A stretch of 64,000 nt of DNA from assembly GCA_030512295.1 (NCBI GenBank), contig JAULSR010000001.1, positions 8,207,001 to 8,271,000 of the forward strand. The letters are read 5' to 3'. Under the pieces are notes generated by a model. The model was given only the letters and a program-made list of their open reading frames with translations. It was not told the DNA's origin and searched no databases. Positions 35,328 to 46,249 of this stretch are shown here, in pieces. Position 1 is the first letter of the stretch. Every line of letters starts with the position of its first letter. Both the position numbers and the translations under genes were made by a program. This stretch comes from Bombardia bombarda. Its lineage: Eukaryota; Ascomycota; Sordariomycetes; Sordariales; Lasiosphaeriaceae.

Positions 35328-36914
35328 ATGATCGCCGGTAGAGCAGATGCAGCCACGGGGGGCACCGAGGAGGCCCAGACCCATGACCAAACCCAAGCTG
35401 AGGGAAAGGAAAAAGAGGATGTCATAACTCAAGAAGACGACAACCTCGACACTATCGACTTTGTCACCCTGGGCATGTTCATAATCGGTACGTCTCTCAC
35501 TCACTCTCACTCCCTCACAACACCCTTCACATCAACACCACCACTAACCAACCCCCCAGACGAAATCGAATACCTCCCGCCCCGGCCCCCGGTCCAAAAC
35601 ATCCTCGGCGGCGGCGGCTCCTACTCCGCCCTCGGCGCCCGCCTCTTCTCCCCACCGCCCCTATCCCGCTCCGTGGGCTGGATCGTCGACCAAGGCTCCG
35701 ACTTCCCCCCCTCCATCACCTCCCTCATCACCTCCTGGCAGACCTCTGTCCTCCTCCGCCCCGACCCCTCCCGCCTCACCACCCGCGGCTGGAACGGCTA
35801 CGTCGACTCCTCGGAGCGCCGCGCCTTCCGCTACACCACCCCCAAGAAGCGCCTCACCGCCGCCGACCTCGTCCGTGTCTCCCCCCCTTCCTCTCCCAGC
35901 ACTCCCAGCCTCCTCCACGCCCGCGCCATCCACATGGTCTGCAGCCCCGCCCGCTGCCGCGAGCTCGTCGCCGACATTTCCGCCCGCCGCAAGCAGCTCA
36001 CCCCCGACCACGTCGACTACACCAAGCCCTTCATCATCTGGGAGCCGGTCCCCGACCGGTGCGTGCCCGACGAGCTGCTCAACTGCACAAACTGCCTCCC
36101 CCTCGTCGACATCTGCAGCCCCAACCACGCCGAGCTGGCCGGGTTCATGGGCTCCGACGGGCTCGATCCTGTCACGGGGGAGATCAGCACCGCGGCCGTC
36201 GAGCAGGCCTGCGAGCAGCTGCTCGCCAGCATGCCGCTGCAGAGCTACGCGCTCGTCGTGCGCGCCGGCGAGAAGGGGTGCTACATCGCTAGGAACGGGG
36301 GACGGAAGAGGGCTAGTAAGCGGAAGAAGCTGGATAGAGTAGTGAGGGAGAAGAAGCCAAAGAAGGACTATGCCCGCGGCGGGCTGAGCCACGACACGGA
36401 TATGGAGGCGCTGTTTGCCGGAATGCTGCAGGATGAGGAGGGGTTCGTGGCGAGAGAGGAGATTGAGGTCGATCCGGGGATAGAGAGGTGGATTCCTGCT
36501 TATTATCAGCGGGAGGAGGGCGGTGATGTACAACTTGAATCACAGCCACAAGAAGAAGTCGTGGAAGTGATAGAAGTGGTAGATAGCGATATGGATGACG
36601 ACGATGGCAGTGAATGGAGCAGCGCCAGCAGCAGCAGCGGTATCGATGACAGCAGTAGCGAAACCAAAAACAGCAACAGCAAAGTCGTCGATCCAACCGG
36701 CGGCGGGAACACATTTCTAGGCGCCCTGGCCGTGGCCCTGGCCAGGGGCAAGACCATCGAGGAGGCCTGCGCCTGGGGCAGCGTCGCGGCGAGCTTTGCC
36801 ATTGAGCAGGTTGGCGTGCCCGTGCTGGGCACGGACGAGCAGGGCAGGGAGACGTGGAATGGGGCGAGGGTGGAGGAGAGGTTGGATCAGTTCCAGGCAA
36901 GGTTGTTGTTGTGA
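35328..36914 (+). CDS. PfkB-family protein, Mak32-like
   Basis: This belongs to the ribokinase/PfkB fold, in the group of yeast Mak32, whose biochemical activity is unknown. The exons are 35328-35487 and 35560-36914, giving 504 residues. The start is the first ATG in the frame. The ribokinase-type Gly-rich opening (ILGGGGSYSALGARLF) lies near residue 70. The anion-hole motif at 431-437 is D-P-T-G-G-G-N. Typical kinases have GAGD, with Asp as catalytic base; here that position is Asn437, which I recall as shared with Mak32-type proteins, so phosphotransfer is doubtful. A long Lys-rich then Asp/Ser-rich insert (about 315-430) precedes this motif and is likely disordered. The single intron is 72 bases, a multiple of three without an in-frame stop, so retention would keep the frame. 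Confidence 0.87.
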   Translation: MIAGRADAATGGTEEAQTHDQTQAEGKEKEDVITQEDDNLDTIDFVTLGMFIIGTSLTHSHSLTTPFTSTPPLTNPPDEIEYLPPRPPVQNILGGGGSYSALGARLFSPPPLSRSVGWIVDQGSDFPPSITSLITSWQTSVLLRPDPSRLTTRGWNGYVDSSERRAFRYTTPKKRLTAADLVRVSPPSSPSTPSLLHARAIHMVCSPARCRELVADISARRKQLTPDHVDYTKPFIIWEPVPDRCVPDELLNCTNCLPLVDICSPNHAELAGFMGSDGLDPVTGEISTAAVEQACEQLLASMPLQSYALVVRAGEKGCYIARNGGRKRASKRKKLDRVVREKKPKKDYARGGLSHDTDMEALFAGMLQDEEGFVAREEIEVDPGIERWIPAYYQREEGGDVQLESQPQEEVVEVIEVVDSDMDDDDGSEWSSASSSSGIDDSSSETKNSNSKVVDPTGGGNTFLGALAVALARGKTIEEACAWGSVAASFAIEQVGVPVLGTDEQGRETWNGARVEERLDQFQARLLL

Positions 36915-37618
36915 TCGATCCAGCATTTGGATTATTTCGTAGGAGTGGCGGAAGCTTTTTCTTCTTAGCTGGGCTTGGAGCATAGGGCATGGCGTAGCAT
37001 AGACGGATTTTTTTCTTTTGGCTGATCTCTCGACTTATTCTCTCTCTCTCTCTCTCTCTCTTGTTGTTCATTTTCTCGTTGCTTGCTTGGTCCTGGGACG
37101 AAAGGAGCCAAGATGGTTTTGGCTACACGACAGCGTCCAGGGGCGTAATCACAGCGAGGCACGTTGGGTCGGGCAGGCAGGCAGGGAGGCTCTCTCAATT
37201 GTCCTTTTATTTATTCACCTGGGTATAAGGTAGGTCTCATAGAATTACATACTAGACTGACTGGATAGGTTGTGAAACCTTGAATAAAAACAACACGAAT
37301 ATTGTTCAATTTACAAGACACTCATCTGCGTAACTTTATGTATGTACTTCAAGTCATTGGTGGGTGGTGAAACAACCCCTTTTTAACTCTCCTAGATCAA
37401 AGGTGCACAAAAGCCTCAAAGACAAAACGAAACAAAAACCAAAAAAAACCAGCAACGCTTGTCCATAAAACACAGCATACCGAATATGAATGAACCCATG
37501 ATAAGATGACCAACCGCGCGCCCACACACGTACATCCCATATCCATCCATTCCATGAATCAAATGACCTTACTCATCCAAAGCTACCCATATACACTCCA
37601 ACATTGCATTTTGTAGCT
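36915..37618. other. Convergent intergenic, Mak32-like / MCM3
   Basis: This is the 3' flank of both genes. A pure TC microsatellite (about ten units) lies at 37039-37060. No gene is supported. Confidence 0.45.
37039..37060. repeat. TC dinucleotide microsatellite
   Basis: A run of about ten TC units in the 3' flank of the Mak32-like gene. Confidence 0.8.
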
Positions 37619-40424
37619 TTAAATCTTGTAAACAAGCTCCCCATCAGTGTACCTGAAGTCATCACAGTTAGCCTCATGCCTTTCATCAACCGGAGGAAAG
37701 GGGAAACACATACATAATCTGATTCCTGTCATCCATCACCTTGAGCGCCTGAATCGCCTCAGCCCGCTCAAACGCATTCTTCTTGCCCCCGCCAACCTTC
37801 TTGTTCACCGCCGCGATCAACTCCCCGACATTAGCAGAGTCGTCTTCAAACAGCGGTGTGTTGAGAAGCTGGCCCAGCGCTTTGCGGAACACCTCCAGGC
37901 GCTGCTCCGTAATCTTTTCCTCTTCTTCCCCCTCCTCCTCTTCTTCTTCTTCCTCTTCCTCCCCATCGTCTTCATCAACCGTCAACGCTGCCGCGCCGCT
38001 CGCCAGCGCAGCATCTTCATCCTGCTGTCCAGAAGAAGTAGCAGGAGCGCTGCGCGAGGACGCAAGCTGAGACGCCGGCACCGACGAAGCGAAGCTTGGC
38101 TGCGAAGATCGCGTGGACCTCCGCGGCGTAGCATCATATATGTTCTCCTCCTCGTCCTCCTCCTCATCCACCTCAGGCGTACCCCTCGACGCGGGCGTAC
38201 TATTCCCATTCCGCCTACTACTACCACCCGCCGCCGCCGCCGCCGCCGCACCTCTCTGCGGCCTAGCTGACCTCGGCCTCGATGCCGTCCCTTGGCTCAA
38301 AATCTTCTCATCCCCATCCTCATCCTCATCATCATCCTCATCCCCACTGTCACTACTCATTCCCTCCGTCGTCGGCTGCCTCGTCGTCTTCCTCCTCTTC
38401 TTGCGACTCTCATCCTCCAACACCTCCTTAAACAGCGCAAACCTCAATATCCCCTCCGCCGCCTCCGCATCCCGCTCCTCCACCCGGCTCGACAGCCTCG
38501 CCTTCGCATGCGCCGTCGCCAGACGGATCAGCGTCTCGAGCGTGCGCACCGTCATCGGGCTCGTCTTGCGCTGGTTGCTCTCCATATCGTCGTTCCTCAG
38601 CCCCACATAAATATCCGCGATGCGGTCCGACGCCTGCTGCGTCAGCACCGGCTTGATGCGCGACTTGGCGTACTGGATGTACTTCTTCATGAACGGGATG
38701 CTCAGCACCTCGGGCTTCTTGTTGGCGCCCCGGCCCGTCCCGCGCACGCCCGCGTGCAGCATCGCGTCAAACTTCTCGTACACCTCGGTCGGCCGCTGCA
38801 GGTCGGCCGGCGCGTTGAGCGCCACGTTGAGCGCCTGCTGCGCGTTCTCACGCACAGGTGCGCCCTCCTCCGTGCCCGGCTGCCGGTAGCGATGCATGCG
38901 CAGCACGTGCTCCGAGATCTGCCTATCGCGCGTGTCCTCGATGTCGTCGGTGACGACAAACAAGAGATCAAAACGCGAGAGCAGCGAGTCGGGCAGCGCA
39001 ATGTTCTTGTGCGGATCCTTGTGGGTGTCGTACTGGCCAAAGATGGGGTTGGCGGCGGCGACGACGCTGCAGCGCGCGTTGAGCGACGTGTGGATGCCGG
39101 CCTTGGCGATGGTGACGGTCTGCTGCTCCATGACTTCGTGGATGGCGACGCGGTCCACGTCCGACATCTTGTCGAACTCGTCGATGCAGACGACGCCACG
39201 GTCGGCCATGACCATGGCGCCTGCCTCGAGCCGGCGCTCGCCTGTCTCCTTGTCCGTCGTGACGGCCGCCGTCAGACCGACGCCCGAGGAGCCGCGGCCC
39301 GTGGTGGCGATGGCCAGCGGGGCCGTGTTGAGCACGAAGCGGAGGAGCTGCGACTTGGCCGTCGAGGGGTCGCCCACCATCAGGATGTTGATGTCTCCTC
39401 TCAGATGGGTGCCGTTCTCGAGGTTCTTTTCCATTCCGCCCAGCAGCATGAGCAGGATGGCCTTCTTGATGTAGTCGTGGCCGTAGATGCTGGGGGCCAG
39501 AGACTGCGAGAGCAGCTCGAACAGCTTGGGCTTCTTGGCGATCTTGTTGATGTTGCGGATGTCGGTATCCGTGATGGTGGCAGTGGCCACACCGCCACCA
39601 GACTTGGAGGAGAGCAGCACAATGTTGTTTGCCAGGACAACCGTCTTGAACAGGGCCGTGTTGTGGTTCGTGTTCCTGTTGCCGAGGGTCCTGTAGATGC
39701 CGACGAGCTGGACGCGGTCGCCGGGCTTAACCTTGTCGACCAGGTCGTCGTCCAGGATGACGTCGACACCGCGGGGCAGCTGGCCCGCAGGCGCCCTTTC
39801 TGGCATCTCCTGGATGGAGACGGTCTGGTGGTCGCGGTAGGTGCAGAAGCCGTACTCGGTCTGCAACGGGTTGCCGTCATCGTCCTCCTGGGGGTAGACG
39901 CTCGACGTGGTGACGCCATTGGTCATGGTCTGGTCACGGTACTCGCGGTAGTAGAACTTGTTCTTGACCTCGCTGTAGTGCACGCTCTTGACAACCTTGG
40001 GGCGGATCAGCGACGTCCTTGTGACGATGCCCTCGATGGAGACCATGGTGTTGAGGTGCTGCGACGACAGCGTTCTGGGGTTGCAGGCGTGGAGTCCGAA
40101 GCTGCCTGCCCAGGCGACGTAGTACAGAACCTCGGGGTCTGTCTGGTCGGGGCGGGCCTGGGGGATGGTCTTGACAATCTCCTTGAGCGCATGGTTGAAG
40201 GCCAGAGAGTAGTCGAAGGGGTCGGTGAGCAGGCCCTCGGCGATCTCGGGGTTGTGGTCGCGAACATGATCGATGTTAACGACGAGTCTGCGCTGGTTCT
40301 TCTGCAGCATCAAGATGATGTCTGGTCTGTAGCTGCGCACATGCTGGTCATGGGGGTCGAGGAAGTCCTCGGCCTGGCGCACCCGACTGAGGACCGCCTC
40401 GTCGCGGAGCGTTGCGCTATCCAT
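37619..40424 (-). CDS. MCM3: Replicative helicase subunit Mcm3
   Basis: Mcm3 is one of six subunits of the MCM2-7 helicase, loaded at origins and activated in S phase. Exon 1 is 40424-37714 and exon 2 is 37652-37619, giving 914 residues. The terminal exon adds only YTDGELVYKI, the family's conserved end. The N-terminal oligonucleotide-binding region is followed by the AAA+ core: Walker A GDPSTAKS (351-358), Walker B VVCIDEFDKM (411-420) and arginine finger SRFD (483-486). The C-terminal linker (about 700-850) is Ser/Asp/Glu/Ala-rich with a long Glu tract and a basic patch KKRRKTTRQ fitting a nuclear localisation signal. A winged-helix end follows. A cluster of four ACGCG motifs lies 280-320 bases upstream. 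The 721-codon plus-strand frame opposite it is a shadow of codon bias. Confidence 0.98.
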
Positions 40425-40705
40425 GGTAGTATTGTATTCACAGCAGCGGAATATTAACCGTGTTGTTGTTGTTGTTGTTGTGTGATTGATTGTTTTGCGT
40501 TGCTGGTAAATTCGAGTTGGCCCAGCAAAGACAAGGTTGGCAAGTGGAGGTGATTTGTAGAAGTGGGCAGCGATGTGCGTGCGTGGTTGAGAGAATACTG
40601 CTTCGTAGTGAAGGAAGGTCAACGTTTCGGCGCTAAAGTTGTTTGTGGCCTGTCTCCTTGCAGTGGAAAGAGAAAGCTGGACTGGCGGTGGGGACCCATC
40701 AGAAA

Positions 40706-40741
40706 ACGCGATTTACGCGACGGCAACGCGCTGAGTCGCGT
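40706..40741 (-). promoter_or_regulatory. Four phased ACGCG motifs upstream of MCM3
   Basis: ACGCG cores start at 40706, 40715 and 40726 on the plus strand, and one on the minus strand covers 40737-40741. ACGCG is the core of the MluI cell-cycle box bound by MBF, which drives MCM genes at G1/S in yeasts. The spacing is 9, 11 and 11 bases. Factor assignment is inference. Confidence 0.5.
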
Positions 40742-40780
40742 CTCTAACATCGCCCCTGACAGGTCTTAATTGACTTCTGG

Positions 40781-40812
40781 TACCTGTGTACCTGGATACC
40801 TGGGTACCTGCG
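40781..40812. repeat. 8-bp tandem repeat, four units
   Basis: Four units start TACCTG and differ only in their last two bases, in exact 8-base register, 36 bases beyond the ACGCG cluster upstream of MCM3. Confidence 0.8.
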
Positions 40813-43800
40813 ATTTGCGATTTCATCCTCCTCCTCCACACGTGCGGGGCAACTCAGACCGTGTTCAAGATAACAACTGAGCACTGTGTTTGAAGCACTA
40901 AGTGGCAACACCACGACCCTTCAAAGAGCAGATAATGATTCAACTGATGCATTCATTGATTAAAAGCCATCTCTAACGTGGAAGGTGCATGCTTTCTAGA
41001 CCCCCTCCTTTTCGACTCCTTGCTAGCGAAGAGGATCGGAATCAGATTCTCTGTCATGAACCATAAACGAGAAAGAAAATAGAAAGGAAGAAAAACAAAG
41101 TGAATAACGGCCCTTCTTCCTGCAACTATCCATCCGACTTTGTACAAAGCTATTATCTGCCGCTTCCATTACACCACATGAAGCCCTCTCCTTTTTCTTG
41201 ACCCGCTTGGCCGGCCACTGGGTAGGTACATCCACAGGAGTTGTGATCTGCCGGCCATACTGCTGGTGCTGATAATGCCATGCCCATGCTGCCCATGCCC
41301 CATGCACCCGATCGTGCCAGCGACTTTTGTCCCCCTGGTTTTCAGCAGCTCACCGCCTACGCCATCGGACCGGAAGCAAAAACAGATGGATGCAGACACA
41401 ATCCGTAGCACCCACACACAACCGAAAAAGTCGGCCCAAATCTCGGCTAGAAGCAGAAGCCCAGCCGAACTCCCACTTCATGACCCGATGTCCGTGGCTG
41501 CTGACCGTGTGCCACCATTCACCGCGGGGAAATGTCACTTTTCCTGACATGCACTTACACCAGTCTCGAGCAACATTCTCCCATCCCCCCCCACCAACTT
41601 CGTTCTCAATCTTCACACGTAAACTGCTCCCAAACTCTGTTCTGCTCTGGAATAGGGGGGCGGAAAGGATCTAACTGCATATGCAAAGATATTTAAAGAA
41701 TATCCTGCCAATGCTAGACATATTCAAAACACTCAAGCCCTACCTGCATGCTGGCACCAGACCGACGAGAGGGATGGCCACGGGCGACGGCCAGTTCGTC
41801 GAGGGAGGGCGTCAGATAGATACGTGGGTCATGTATATATCTTCTCACTTTCTCACCACCCCCCTATTCTCCAATGCCGTGCAGTTATCCTAATCCGTCC
41901 GCCCGTCCGCCCGCCCGTCCGCCCGGTGGTGGCTGCTAGCCTGCCACCTCGTGAATACGAGAAGGCGTAAAGGAATAAAGAAAAGAAAAGAAACTTATCC
42001 CTTGGCTTGATTCATCCAGAAGCTACAAACATACCACCATCGGGTCTTCGTCTTTTTGTTTACATCCAATTGGCGCTCACGTGCGACCTGCTGCTCAATG
42101 TTTCGCAGCCCTTTTTTGTGCTCCTCACTTCGGAACCTGAGCCGGCGCTGTGCTTCCCCTGCCAAGGATCCGTCCACTTGTGTGGTTCTGAGCTTGAGCA
42201 GGAGGACGAGGATGCATCATGTAGGTCCTGCAACAAGCTGTCCTGCCTTTCTCTGAGGACACCTGTAATGCTCACCCTATGCACGCACTCTCGCCCAGCC
42301 AATCACCGGACGGCGGTTTCCTGTCACTATCCGTGAAATGATGTGCACTGTGTATGCTGCTGTCTGCCGCCAGCACTCGAGGGATATTTCATGATTTCGT
42401 GACAATGAGACTCGGGCCGTCTAAGTGTAACCTAGTGAATTACCATGAGCTCGGTAGAATCATTGGCTACCACGTCGCTGGAAAGCCGGTCAAAGTGCCA
42501 CGCCACAATAGATAATACACATCATGCCTAGACCGAGGAGGACGTATTGACGTGGCGTGCATTCTACACTAGATTGAATGACACTACGGCCAATGGCAGC
42601 ATCGGCTTGTTGCTTCCACAAGGCCAGGATGGCTGACCGACCTTTACTCCAGTCTCGGCATCGTTCTTGTGAATTGTGTTCCATCGCCGATGGAGAGGTC
42701 ATCAGAGGTAATGGAGGGCACAGTCCAAATGGTGCGAGAAACGCTTGCTTCCAATCATTGGCCTTCGATAAGTTCCAGAGAAAGGCGGCCTCCGTCTTGG
42801 GAACACGCCCGATTATTATGGCTACTACACTGGTAGTGTTTTGAGCTTTCGAGTTTTTAGGCCCGAAGATAGCCTCTTACAGCATTGCCGTGTTTGACAG
42901 CATATGTGTCTTGCATCACAGAGACTAGCTCAATGTAGTGATTTCCCTAAAGAGCTTTAGACATGACGACGAGAACTACCTTGGAGGACAGACTCGGGTA
43001 GAGGAATAGCAACTTAGCTGATCTGCATGTCTGACAACGCACAAACGATGAAAATAGTCCAACCGGATAACAGACCCGTACACTATCGATATGTATGCAA
43101 GGCCTGAAGGCCGAACCAAGCAAAACGAATTGTAGAAATGGTGTGTGAGGCTTGGGGCGATGCAGGCCGAGATTACGCACTGGTTCTTTACGATATCTGA
43201 CAAAAGGTGAAAACCTCGATAGGGGCTAAGCCAGAAGCATGTTGGCAATCCGATAGATTAATTATCACCCGCATACTCGTGAGCTGGTTGCGTTAAATTG
43301 TGACAGTCTTGTCAGACCAAGTGAGGAATCCGCGGAGGAGACGGAGCCTGACAGACTATGCCGTGAAAATCCTCTGCCTGCAAGGGAGGAATCCTAGGGG
43401 ACAGGAAACCTGCTCCTGAGCCAGTATTCTTTGTGAGAGAAACACCGAACTCGACTGGATGACCAAGCTGTCACACGTCTCGCAGTCTGCATTGGACGAT
43501 GCAACGAGAAATATGGTCTGCATGGCAGACCATGCCAACAGTATGACGACGATCTACGGCACTATGATGACAGCGTCAGCAGAACCAGATGGGCTGATGG
43601 TTGGATATGACAGCGCGGATGAAAAACAACACTGCAACGCACACTGTTTGTGTTTACCTGCAACGACACTTCGGAAGTTCGGACTGCTGTACTTGCCGGA
43701 CTCATTTTTCGGAGTATCGTCACCCTGTCTCGGGAGTTTCGGCATCGTGAGTAAATCTTCACGTTCCGAAGGGCCCCTGCAACTAATACCCTCCCGTGAA

Positions 43801-44547
43801 GGCTGCTGTCCGCGCTGATATCCAGGGGGACGGTAAGGCTAGTTCGGATATGGTTAGGCGCAGAAACCGTCTGATGGAGTGTCCACAGATACCAAGAGTA
43901 CAATCAGATGACACGGGAGTGTTCCCTTCGGGAACAGATAATGTCAGGCCGCAAGGGCCGAGATCGGGAGGCCGATACTCAACGTCTTGGCTCCAACTTA
44001 CCCCTCACTGCGTGCCGAAAAGGGGCTTGAGCATGGCTTCTGTCGCACAACAGTATGACGACTCGGGACTTTGAAGGCGGCTGACCGCAGAGTGTTTGTT
44101 GCACGTGGTACCAAGTACAGGCGACTCTTGTCCAAATGATGCCCGTCCTGTATCATCGAGGTGATTTGTGAGATTTGAGCATAACCTGGGTGACTGGCCG
44201 CCGTCCGCCCTCGCGGAAAGGGCACACACCTCCGGCTTCAGGACGCATTATGCCATCCAGGCCCCGTCACGAGGAAGAATAGAGAGTGGCTAGTTGGAAG
44301 ATGCAGCGTCCCAGCCAACAAAGTCATGCTAGTACCCGCCCGCAGATCCACATTCGACCCAAAGTAGAATCCCGGTATCATATCGACACACTCGCACGTC
44401 AACGAGTCTGCCCGAGGGAGCATTGAGCCACGTATAGCTGATGTATGAGAAGATAGCACTAGGGGACTTGCCGCTCCAAAATGCGTCACCCCCATAAAAA
44501 GGGAACTAGCTGGTTAAGGGATGGTTGCCAGACCCCAAGGTATGCCG

Positions 44548-44553
44548 TATAAG
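44548..44553 (+). promoter_or_regulatory. Candidate TATA element of the aminotransferase gene
   Basis: TATAAG lies about 125 bases upstream of the start codon, within a typical distance for a TATA-containing inducible fungal promoter. Confidence 0.4.
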
Positions 44554-44676
44554 TAGACAAGGCGGGGGCCTTCTTTGTTCGAGCAGATCGGCAACTTGTC
44601 TTGTTTGCAGCCTCCAAGAATAGGCTTTCATATTCAAGCCTCTTAGACCCCAGCTGTTGAACAACATCCATCGAAC

Positions 44677-46249
44677 ATGGTCCTTGTCGAGTTGGCCGAG
44701 GGAGTGAAGACTCCCAAGGAGCTGGCCACCGGAGTGAATATGTCCAAAGAGTCAGCCGTCTTTCATCGACACCTGGACCACGAATTTCTTTCCCTAGCAC
44801 GCGGCGATGGCAACCATTTGATTCTGGAAAATGGCCAGAAGATCCTAGACGCTTCAGGAGGCGCCGCGGTTGGTTGTATCGGCTGGGGTAATAAGAGAGT
44901 AGCTCAAGCTGTCATGAACCAGATTCTCGACATCCCATACTGTGCGACCGTCTTCTATACGACGAAGGTCCAAGAGGATCTATGTCGTGACTTGGTTGAC
45001 TCGACGGGCGGAAAGATGTCGCGAGCTTATATAGTCAACTCGGGTAAGTCAGCCGTTAAAGTCTCATGCTAGCACGGGCTAACAAGCTCAAGGCTCCGAG
45101 GCGATGGAAGCAGCTCTCAAGCTCGCGAGACAGTATTTTCTCGAGCTCGATCCACCTCAGCCGCAGAGGGCTCACTTCATTTCGAGAGAGCACTCTTATC
45201 ATGGCATAACTCTCGGCGCCCTAGCGGTGGGCGGGCACGCGTTTCGACGAGCCAACTTTGAGCCGCTCTTGATGAAAAATGCCTCAAGAGTGTCGCCGTG
45301 CTTTGCCTTCCGCGGTAAGGAGCCAGGCGAGTCAGATTCAGACTATGTCAAGAGGCTGGCCAAGCAGCTCGATGACGAGTTTCAAAGGGTTGGTCCAGCG
45401 AATGTCTGCGCCTTCATTGCTGAGCCGATCGTGGGGGCCGTTAGTATTCTCCCAGTCTTTTTATTCCGAATGCTACAGCTAGCTAACCATCGATGTAAAG
45501 GCGCTTGGATGCGTGCCGTCCGTTTCTGGATATTTCAAAGCAGTGAGGAGTGTCTGCGACAAGTACGGTGCACTGCTGATCATTGACGAGGTCATGTGCG
45601 GTATGGGTCGATCGGGTACTTTGCACGCCTGGGAACAAGAGGGAATTGCTCCGGATATCCAAACAATCGGAAAGGCCCTCGGCGGCGGGTATCAGCCTGT
45701 TGCCGGTGTACTCGCAAATCATCGAGTAGTAGACGCAGTAGCGCGAGGTACCTCGTAAGCACCGTCGATAACCCGCATGTCTTCAAAATTTGGTTGCTAA
45801 CAGCAAATCGCAGCGCATTTGTCCATGGTCACACATATCAAGGCCACCCGGCTGGCTGTGCAGCAGCTCTTGAGGTCCAGCGAATCGTCCGAGAGGATGG
45901 ATTACTGAAAAATGTCCAAGCAATGGGCGACTTGCTTGCCAAGGGGCTTCACGAGAGGCTCGCACATCACCCTAACGTGGGTAACATTCGGGGTCGCGGC
46001 CTCTTCTGGGGTATCGAATTCGTTGCCGACAAAGACCCGCTGCTCCTGTTCCCCGACGATGCTCATGTTTCAATGGACATCTGCGAGATGGGATTGCAAA
46101 AGCCGTATTCGATCAACGTATATCCGGCCAGTATTTCCACCATCATCATCTCGCCAGCTTTCAATGCGACTAAGGAGGTGATTGAGACGATTGTAGAGAC
46201 TGTGAGCCGTCTTGTCAGCGACTACTTCGGGAAAGTAGAGGCTATGTAA
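44677..46249 (+). CDS. Class III aminotransferase (PLP, omega-type)
   Basis: This PLP enzyme belongs to the class that includes ornithine, GABA and omega-amino acid transaminases. Four exons, 44677-45043, 45093-45439, 45501-45754 and 45814-46249, give 467 residues. The fold-type I core is complete: NSGSEAMEAALKLARQY for the phosphate-binding start, REHSYHGITLGALAVGG, LIIDEVMCGMGRSG with PLP-binding Asp267, and the Schiff-base Lys296 in TIGKALGGGYQPVAGVL. HGHTYQGHPAGCAAAL follows. No targeting peptide is obvious. The substrate is unknown; the subgroup is the one annotated as 4-aminobutyrate or adenosylmethionine-8-amino-7-oxononanoate aminotransferase-like in fungi. Its isolated position after a 4-kb spacer and its TATA element suggest inducible control. 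Confidence 0.92.

Larger units (their letters stand above)
40425..44676. other. 4.2-kb spacer, MCM3 to aminotransferase
   Basis: The left end is the MCM3 promoter (ACGCG cluster and an 8-bp tandem repeat). The remainder shows only short overlapping frames. A GTCCGCCC-type tandem tract lies at 41896-41925. Around 42490-42880 the minus strand has an open frame of about 125 codons without a convincing start that ends in a hydrophobic stretch (VLLGLGMMCIIYCGVAL). It could be a decayed gene, but I recognise no family. Confidence 0.4.

Noticed and set aside
35661..36533. A 290-codon minus-strand frame opposite the Mak32-like gene
   Set aside because: Gly/Ala/Val-rich shadow without motifs; the plus-strand frame has recognised PfkB features.
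38292..40457. A 721-codon open frame on the plus strand opposite MCM3
   Set aside because: It mirrors the GC-rich third positions of MCM3 on the other strand, has low-complexity composition and no recognisable motif, while MCM3 itself is unmistakable.
42490..42882. Minus-strand open frame ending in a hydrophobic segment
   Set aside because: No plausible start codon or acceptor at its upstream end and no recognised family; it may be a decayed gene but cannot be supported.
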